A DNA stretch of 19,111 nucleotides. Origin: Lachnospiraceae bacterium. Its GTDB lineage: Bacteria; Bacillota; Clostridia; Lachnospirales; Lachnospiraceae. The stretch is from assembly GCA_004558185.1 (NCBI GenBank), contig SFDP01000056.1, positions 1-19,111 on the forward strand, in the 5' to 3' direction. The notes under the pieces are model-generated. The model was not told where the DNA came from. It worked only from the letters and a program-made list of their open reading frames with translations, and made no database searches. A program made the position numbers and the translations under genes. This document shows positions 15,020 through 19,111 of the stretch, in pieces; within the stretch, counting starts at the first letter, position 1; each line of letters begins with the position of its first letter.

Positions 15020-15284
15020 CTGTCCGATATAAAGAAAAAACTTCATCTCATTTAGAGACGAAGTTATCCGCGGTTCCACTCTAGTAAGGATCTAAGCGAT
15101 CCTCTCTCAACACCTTTAACGCAGGTTAAACGTATTCGGCTACTTTTCTTTCACCGAATCGGCTCCCGAAGGCACTTCCATTCCTTTCCTGCCAAGGATG
15201 CTTTCAGCCAGCGACATCCTCTCTCTGTCACATTCCCGGAATGTACTTTTTCGTTCCTTGCCTTTTTCTATCCAAAGCTTTTTC
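15020..15284 (-). promoter_or_regulatory. T-box leader, Cys specifier (UGC), controlling cysE-cysS
   Basis: On the minus strand the leader contains the conserved T-box AGAGTGGAACCGCGG (within 15064-15082). Stem I has the AGTA bulge strand (AAAAGTACATTCC), the distal GGATGTCGCTGGCTGAAAG region, and the 3' side GGAATG-GAA-G-UGC-C. By alignment with the glyQS T-box, in which GAA plus one base precedes the specifier, the specifier is UGC (complement of 15172-15174), a cysteine codon. Uncharged tRNA-Cys would pair with it and favour the antiterminator over the terminator at 15034-15064. This fits a leader in front of cysE and cysS. Confidence 0.93.
15034..15064 (-). terminator. T-box regulated terminator
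   Basis: On the minus strand a 10-bp stem, ACTTCGTCTC with GAGATGAAGT (one G-T pair), a 5-base loop and a run of six T. Its 5' arm overlaps the end of the T-box sequence, so antiterminator and terminator exclude each other. Confidence 0.9.
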
Positions 15285-15290
15285 CCCTAC

Positions 15291-15319
15291 AATATATGGG
15301 AAATCAGACATTTGCTTAA
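15291..15319 (-). promoter_or_regulatory. promoter of the cysE T-box transcript, flanked by an inverted repeat
   Basis: Minus strand TTAAGC (complement of 15314-15319), a 17-base spacer and TATATT (complement of 15291-15296). An 8-bp inverted repeat, CCCTACAA (15285-15292) and TTGTAGGG (15321-15328), brackets it exactly. Confidence 0.5.
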
Positions 15320-15327
15320 CTTGTAGG

Positions 15328-15480
15328 GTAACTATTCAGAGCCATGCAAATGTTCTATGAAATGAACCTCCTGCTTGCATGAATGGACATATCATCAAAC
15401 ATTTATATGGTGAAGTAACCACATGGGCAAAAGGAAAGCTGTGTGACAGCAATTTTGCGAATGGGATACTGAATCGTCAC
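15328..15480. repeat. 153-bp element with imperfect terminal inverted repeats
   Basis: The left end GTAACTATTCAG (15328-15339) and the reverse complement of the right end CTGAATCGTCAC (15469-15480) match at 10 of 12 positions. Inside are CATGCAA (15343-15349) / TTGCATG (15375-15381) with nested GTTC/GAAC, and a GCTGT/ACAGC hairpin (15438-15450). No ORF is present. The ends match those of the 47-bp element at 2906-2952. It fills most of the gap between the acetyltransferase gene and the cysE leader; the remaining bases to 15528 show nothing I can name. Confidence 0.55.
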
Positions 15481-15528
15481 AAATATATCTACTTTAGAAT
15501 ATGCAAATTCTAAAATTTTGTCAATAGT

Positions 15529-16695
15529 TTAGACGATTTCATTCAGAAAGGCACCCTGAATCAGATAGGGGGTCAATTCCTTGATCGTCATATAAACTTC
15601 TGCCCCTCTTACCTCCTTCTGTCGGCTCACCCGGCTCCCAAAGGGCGTAATTTCCCATAGGTAACGGCCTTCATTCTGGGGCAGTATCGGATCCTCCACA
15701 TCAATAAGGACTGCCCGGTTTTGAGAACTTTTTACCAGCTTCATCATTTCCTCAAGATGGATGATCCGAGCCATGATTATCGGCTTCTTCTCCTCTTTTT
15801 CTTCTATAAACCAAAAACTGCCCGGCACGGTCTCCATCATCTCCTGAACGGCAATCTCCTGACCTTCTCTTGCGTAGAGAAAAAAGCCCTCCAGCTCTCC
15901 TTCTCTCTCCAGCAGAAAAATATCTCCATTTTGTGCCTGCAGCTCTGCCAACTGCCTTTCATAGTAGCGACAGTCTCTTTTCACATAAATTCGGTGGCGC
16001 TGCTCCAGCCAATGATTGGCATAGTCTGCCAGCCGCTGATACTGTCTGCGTGCCTCTTCTCCATGGTCGGCACATCTTCCTGTTAAGCTGCTTAATTCAT
16101 ATCCTGAAAGCTGCGGAGAACACGGTTCCTTTCCGCTCTCCTCTGTGACAGCAGCCGCCTTAAGCTCTTTTCCCTGTCCTCCCTCTGCTGCCTTAAGCCT
16201 GGCTGTGCTATTTGCTTCCTCACCTTCCGTCATCCACCGATTTCGGGTCCCGATCAGGGGTTCAAGCACTTTTATCGGAAAATCAGGATTTTGAAAGTTC
16301 CATTGAGGCCTTTCATATACATAGGAAAAATCAAAGGGGTCATAGATCGCAGGATCTGCCGGCATCAGAAAGGTAAAGGGCAGTCTTTCTTTGTACATTT
16401 CCTGTATGGCAGTCATTAACAAAGCGGTCATTCTCCCATTATGACGATATTCTTCTCTGGTTGCCACACCTACAAGATAAGACAGTTCCTTTAGTTTATC
16501 CTGAATTTGAACCGGGTAGGGGGTTCGAAAAAGCATGGCCTCATAGGGCTCTTCACCAGTCACATAGGCAATATTGTCTTTAGCTTTTTGTTCATAATAA
16601 TAGTCTACAAACTTCCGGGAATCCTCTTGAAAAACGCTCTCCCAAAGATTTCTGGTCAGGTTGCATTCAGTTCCTGTTAATCTGGTAATTTTCAT
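15529..16695 (-). CDS. Eis-like GNAT N-acetyltransferase
   Basis: A 388-residue protein resembling the Eis family of acetyltransferases, which have tandem GNAT folds plus a C-terminal SCP2-like domain. The N-terminal GNAT part contains YLVGVATREEYRHNGRMTALL, the acetyl-CoA loop region, followed by PFTFLMPADPAIYDPFDFSYVYER. The middle (about 155-220) is a poorly conserved, Glu- and Ala-rich insertion. The C-terminal part (about 305-388) has IMARIIHLEEMMKLVK and the SCP2-like LIDVEDPILPQNEGRYLWEI. In studied members, Eis acetylates amines such as aminoglycosides or peptides; the substrate here is unknown. The ribosome site is weak (GAGAAG). It lies 70 bases downstream of ispF on the same strand and may be co-transcribed. 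Confidence 0.82.
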   Translation of the reverse strand: MKITRLTGTECNLTRNLWESVFQEDSRKFVDYYYEQKAKDNIAYVTGEEPYEAMLFRTPYPVQIQDKLKELSYLVGVATREEYRHNGRMTALLMTAIQEMYKERLPFTFLMPADPAIYDPFDFSYVYERPQWNFQNPDFPIKVLEPLIGTRNRWMTEGEEANSTARLKAAEGGQGKELKAAAVTEESGKEPCSPQLSGYELSSLTGRCADHGEEARRQYQRLADYANHWLEQRHRIYVKRDCRYYERQLAELQAQNGDIFLLEREGELEGFFLYAREGQEIAVQEMMETVPGSFWFIEEKEEKKPIIMARIIHLEEMMKLVKSSQNRAVLIDVEDPILPQNEGRYLWEITPFGSRVSRQKEVRGAEVYMTIKELTPYLIQGAFLNEIV

Positions 16696-16764
16696 CTTCT
16701 TCTCATCTTTCTTTTGGTAGTGTTAACCCCCATGCAGCATTCCATTTTGCTGTCCTACGGCTAT

Positions 16765-17319
16765 TCATTGGTCACTGTTCTTTAAGCGGTGACAGCCCCC
16801 ACAGCCCTCACATCTCTTACTGTCAGGGTTTTCATCAAAAAGTCTGGTGGGACTGTTCAGCAAACAGATGGCCTGGGCTGAGATTCCTGCTCCTTCTCCG
16901 GTAAAGCCCATTCCCTCTTCTGTGGTTGCTTTCACATTCACCTGATCCACATGAATATGGAGTGCCCCGGCAATATTGGCCCGCATAGCATCAATATAAG
17001 GACGCATCTTGGGTGCCTGAGCAATAATCGTAGCATCAATATTTTCGATAAACAGCAGCTTCTCCTCCACCATTTCCCCTACGGCTTTAAGCAGCTTCAA
17101 GCTGTCTGCTCCTTTCCATCTTTCTTCCGTATCCGGAAAATGCTTCCCAATATCTCCTAAAGCAGCGGCACCAAGAAGGGCATCGGATATGGAATGCAAA
17201 AGTACATCTGCATCAGAATGCCCCAAAAGGCCTTTTTCATAAGGAATTTCCACACCTCCGATGATCAGCTTGCGCCCCTCCACCAGCCGGTGCACATCAT
17301 AACCCATTCCTACTCTCAT
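16765..17319 (-). CDS. ispF: 2-C-methyl-D-erythritol 2,4-cyclodiphosphate synthase with a Cys-rich tail
   Basis: The MEP-pathway enzyme that cyclises CDP-methylerythritol phosphate on the way to isoprenoids. Metal ligands D8, H10 and H42 are in place (GYDVHRL, GHSDADVLLH), as are the D56-I-G-K-H-F-P-D loop and T132-T-E-E-G-M-G-F. The catalytic domain ends near residue 154; the usual protein is about 158 residues. This one has 184, with a 30-residue extension carrying C170, C173, C176 and H177 (CEGCGGCH). The frame reaches a TTG at 17331, but the ATG at 17319 has GGAGG five bases upstream. A near-consensus promoter lies upstream. The ispF-cysE-cysS neighbourhood recalls Bacillus, with gltX not seen here. 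Confidence 0.95.
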   Translation of the reverse strand: MRVGMGYDVHRLVEGRKLIIGGVEIPYEKGLLGHSDADVLLHSISDALLGAAALGDIGKHFPDTEERWKGADSLKLLKAVGEMVEEKLLFIENIDATIIAQAPKMRPYIDAMRANIAGALHIHVDQVNVKATTEEGMGFTGEGAGISAQAICLLNSPTRLFDENPDSKRCEGCGGCHRLKNSDQ

Positions 17320-17372
17320 TCTTTCCTCCAATTATTATGCAATAAGCACTCTTCGTACTTGTTTACTGCCCT

Positions 17373-17401
17373 ATTGTAGCGTAATAGAGAGATTTTGTAA
17401 A
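17373..17401 (-). promoter_or_regulatory. promoter of ispF
   Basis: Minus strand TTTACA (complement of 17396-17401), a 17-base spacer and TACAAT (complement of 17373-17378). Confidence 0.8.
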
Positions 17402-17416
17402 GAATTCTAAAAGGAC

Positions 17417-17446
17417 TTGACAAATTCGGGAAATAAGGACTAAGTT
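17417..17446 (+). promoter_or_regulatory. probable promoter of the DUF4250 gene
   Basis: A perfect TTGACA at 17417-17422. The best -10 is TAAGTT (17441-17446, 18-base spacer), which is poor; TTATAA at 17445-17450 is better in sequence but 22 bases away. The -35 lies 15 bases from that of ispF on the other strand. Confidence 0.4.
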
Positions 17447-17475
17447 ATAAGAAAAAAGAACGAAAGGAGATTTCC

Positions 17476-17649
17476 ATGATTCCTAACGATCCTGTTATGC
17501 TGGTTTCTTTCCTGAATTTGAAGCTGAGAGACTATTATGGCTCTTTTGATGCTTTATGCGATGACCTTGAACTGGATAAAGCTGAAATTGAAAAGAAGCT
17601 GGATTCCATTGACTATCATTATCAGCCGGAGCAAAATCAATTTCTATAG
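17476..17649 (+). CDS. DUF4250 family small protein
   Basis: A 57-residue protein beginning MIPNDPVMLVSFLNLKLRDY and ending in YQPEQNQFL. The N-terminal PNDPxMLxSFxNxKLRDxY pattern and terminal NQF match my recollection of DUF4250, a family of very short proteins of unknown function in Firmicutes. The segment from YYGSFDALCDDLELDKAEIEKKL looks like a small helix-turn-helix-type fold, so DNA binding is conceivable but unproven. AAAGGAGA lies six bases before the ATG. It is read from the plus strand, divergent from ispF, with the TetR gene 74 bases downstream. Confidence 0.8.
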   Translation: MIPNDPVMLVSFLNLKLRDYYGSFDALCDDLELDKAEIEKKLDSIDYHYQPEQNQFL

Positions 17650-17666
17650 CCTTTTCCATATCCTCT

Positions 17667-17695
17667 TTGACGAGCTTATGTAATCGAGTTATAAT
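17667..17695 (+). promoter_or_regulatory. promoter of the tetR-like gene
   Basis: TTGACG (17667-17672), a 17-base spacer and a perfect TATAAT (17690-17695), 28 bases before the chosen start codon. Confidence 0.8.
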
Positions 17696-17707
17696 GAACA
17701 TTGTTCA
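17695..17707. promoter_or_regulatory. candidate TetR operator
   Basis: A perfect palindrome, TGAACA-T-TGTTCA, overlaps the last base of the -10 and covers the expected start of transcription. This is where an autorepressor would bind. Confidence 0.55.
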
Positions 17708-17723
17708 GTTTGGAGGTAGCATA

Positions 17724-18143
17724 ATGAATCCCTGTGTAACATCGAAAGAGGCTATTTTGCAGGTATGCAGAAGCATTGTTGCCACAGAGGGCTTATCTGT
17801 GCTGAATATGCGTACTGTTGCCGACGAATGTCATATTGCTCTGGGCACCTTGTATGGTTATTATTCCAATAAGGATGATTTGCTGCTCTCAACCATCGAT
17901 AGCGTGTGGAAGGATATTTTTCACATGAGTCAAAAATGTGAGACAGATTTTTCCTTTTCGGAATACGTCAACCATATTTTTATCTGTGTCCGGCAGGGCT
18001 CTGACAAGTATGTTGATTTTTTTGCCGCCCATTCCGTCAGTATCGCCAATTCTGAAAAAGGAAAGGGCCGGAACTTTATGTTTTACTTCCAAAAAAGACA
18101 GACGAATAATCAGGTTACTTGGATTCATCCGTTCCCGTTGTAG
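17724..18143 (+). CDS. TetR/AcrR family regulator, 3'-truncated
   Basis: The reading frame gives 139 residues. The N-terminal 60 are a clear TetR DNA-binding domain: SKEAILQVCRSIVATEGLSVLNMRTVADECHIALGTLYGYYSNKDDLLLSTID. The ligand-binding part starts normally and runs to SIANSEKGKGR, about residue 116. After that the sequence (FMFYFQKRQTNNQVTWIHPFPL) is unlike the family and is antisense to a recombinase-like fragment. TetR proteins are usually about 190 residues, so the last third was lost at a junction near 18070. The ATG at 17724 has GGAGG seven bases upstream; the frame extends further upstream but without a better start. The DNA-binding domain is intact, but dimer formation and ligand response are doubtful. 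Confidence 0.85.
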   Translation: MNPCVTSKEAILQVCRSIVATEGLSVLNMRTVADECHIALGTLYGYYSNKDDLLLSTIDSVWKDIFHMSQKCETDFSFSEYVNHIFICVRQGSDKYVDFFAAHSVSIANSEKGKGRNFMFYFQKRQTNNQVTWIHPFPL

Positions 18144-18305
18144 CTGAAAGTGCTCCATATACCACACATTGGCATCCCAATTGGTTTCCTTTGCTTCTAA
18201 AAATAAACACTTCCTTGCATTATCAACGATCTGCATGGAATTATTAACATTGACTACCTTACTGGCTACCACCTTACGGAAGCCCTCTATCTGTGTCAGT
18301 TCCAT
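18071..18305 (-). pseudogene. N-terminal fragment of a probable tyrosine recombinase
   Basis: A minus-strand frame begins at an ATG at 18305 (MELTQIEGFRKVVASKVVNV), with an AGGAAG/AAGAG-like site upstream. It runs about 77 residues to LSFLEVKHK, then crosses into the antisense of the TetR gene, where the remaining frame (to 17889) is meaningless. The stretch FLEAKETNWDANVWYME and the closing LSFLEVKHK resemble the N-terminal region of tyrosine-type integrases of Lachnospiraceae transposons, as far as I recall. No catalytic domain is present. The fragment is therefore a broken remnant; the family call is tentative. Confidence 0.45.
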
Positions 18306-18355
18306 ATACTCTTAACTTCCTGTAAAATTAACTCTCGTCATATCCAAACAACGCA

Positions 18356-18838
18356 TTATTCATCGTCAAAATCTTCTTCATCCCAATCTGGATACTGTTG
18401 AATGTTTCCTTTTGACTTAATTATCCGAGGCTTGAAATTCTCCTGAACTTCACTGATTTTCGACACCGTAATTGTGAACATCCAATCATCTCCGAAGTCA
18501 TAATGAAGTGCAAATTTCTGTCCCTTCTTTACTGACGTTATTATGACAAAATATCCACAAAGCCGTATCTCTTCATTGATCACATCATGAAGTTCACGGC
18601 CATACATGAATTTTTCATCCTTTTTGCCTTTATTATAATAGATCAGATCAAAGTACCTGGCGAAGCCCCCTCCTTTGATTTCGTATTTTGTGCCTTCATG
18701 TTTATGAAGACATTCAGCCATGCGGTCAATCTTTGCTTCGATAGCCTCATGTTCACTGCTTTTCTTTCTATCATTGTAGAAAATGTGGAAATAACGTTCT
18801 TTTTCATCAGACGGGTAAAGCTCATATATCCACGGCAA
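18356..18838 (-). pseudogene. chimeric ORF: transposase fragment joined to a pRiA4b ORF-3-like tail
   Basis: An open frame of 160 codons (apparent TTG start, no ribosome site; the frame is open about 30 bases further upstream). Codons 1-102 look like the interior of an IS1634/IS4-type transposase: ERYFHIFYNDRKKSSEHEAI, then GFARYFDLIYYNKGKKDEKF, then YGRELHDVINEEIRLCGYFVIIT. From about codon 104 (near 18530) the sequence becomes KGQKFALHYDFGDDWMFTI and ends in an acidic tail, the C-terminus typical of plasmid pRiA4b ORF-3-like proteins. Neither half has its N-terminus. The in-frame join probably arose by deletion or insertion. Expression as a protein is unlikely. Confidence 0.6.
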
Positions 18839-18848
18839 AATTTTTCTG

Positions 18849-19103
18849 GATGCTGGTTCAAAAATCAGTATGGATCACCGTGGTCGTGCCTACGATAATA
18901 TCTTTGTGGAAAGGCTCTGGAGAACCGTAAAATATGAGGATGTATATCCAAATGCATATGAGACACCCAGAGAAGCACGTATCGGCATTAATAGTTTCAT
19001 GAACTTTTATAATCTGTACCCCATTCAGAGGTGGAAAACAGGATTATATTTTCTGACTGATAACCTGTGCATTCATACAGCTTGGTTAGAAACGGGATTC
19101 TAA
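18849..19103 (+). pseudogene. IS3-family transposase OrfB, C-terminal fragment
   Basis: The frame gives SKISMDHRGRAYDNIFVERL and then WRTVKYEDVYPNAYETPREA, the end of the DDE integrase domain of IS3-family OrfB; the Glu in FVERLWRTVKYE is the third catalytic acid. After FMNFYNLY the expected RPHQSLGYKTP is garbled (PIQRWKTGLYFL), which points to small indels. The first two catalytic Asp residues lie in the missing N-terminal part. It abuts the transposase-like fragment at about 18845, so this is a decayed remnant. Confidence 0.8.
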
Positions 19104-19111
19104 CCTGTATT

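Noticed and set aside
17889..18070. Extension of the minus-strand recombinase frame into the TetR gene
   Set aside because: This part is the exact antisense of a well-conserved TetR sequence, so it is not coding on the minus strand.

Overview
The window reads as a chromosomal stretch of a Clostridia-type Firmicute, most likely a Lachnospiraceae relative. I base this on strong AGGAGG ribosome sites, a Cys T-box leader, a cysE-cysS-mrnC-rlmB-sigH block with a sporulation-type sigma factor, a tRNA gene without an encoded CCA, a DUF4250 protein and moderate-to-low GC. The taxonomic placement is inference from gene content only.

Layout. Positions 1-71 are the end of a repeat whose complete copy lies at 6347-6518. 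A two-OB-fold SSB-like gene (minus) diverges from typA (plus). typA converges on a minus-strand block: xth, a small Cys-rich protein, mgtE and yigZ (2957-6156). From 6193 to 6573 there is no gene; this gap holds the yigZ promoter, a palindrome, an extended -10 promoter and the complete structured repeat. A class A penicillin-binding protein follows on plus (6574-9300). It converges, through a shared terminator, on a coiled-coil/zinc-ribbon protein and trmO (minus). A tRNA-Thr(GGU) with its own consensus promoter comes next.

From 10920 to 17319 almost everything is on the minus strand. In transcription order it reads ispF, an Eis-like acetyltransferase, a 153-bp element with terminal inverted repeats, a Cys-specific T-box leader, cysE, cysS, mrnC, rlmB and sigH. 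cysE makes the activated serine for cysteine synthesis and cysS charges tRNA-Cys, so the T-box ties both to the uncharged tRNA-Cys level. mrnC and rlmB act on 23S rRNA.

From 17417 to the end the strand switches to plus: a DUF4250 gene, then a TetR-family regulator with a strong promoter and a palindrome at its start site. The TetR gene loses its 3' end at about 18070. The last kilobase is a patchwork of broken mobile-element pieces: a probable tyrosine-recombinase N-terminus, an ORF joining transposase-like sequence to a pRiA4b ORF-3-like tail, and an IS3-family OrfB C-terminus.

Most genes are ordinary housekeeping genes. The most unusual material is the structured repeat at 1-71/6347-6518, the two elements ending in ACTATTCAG, the Cys-rich additions (a small protein and the IspF tail) and the recombined right end.
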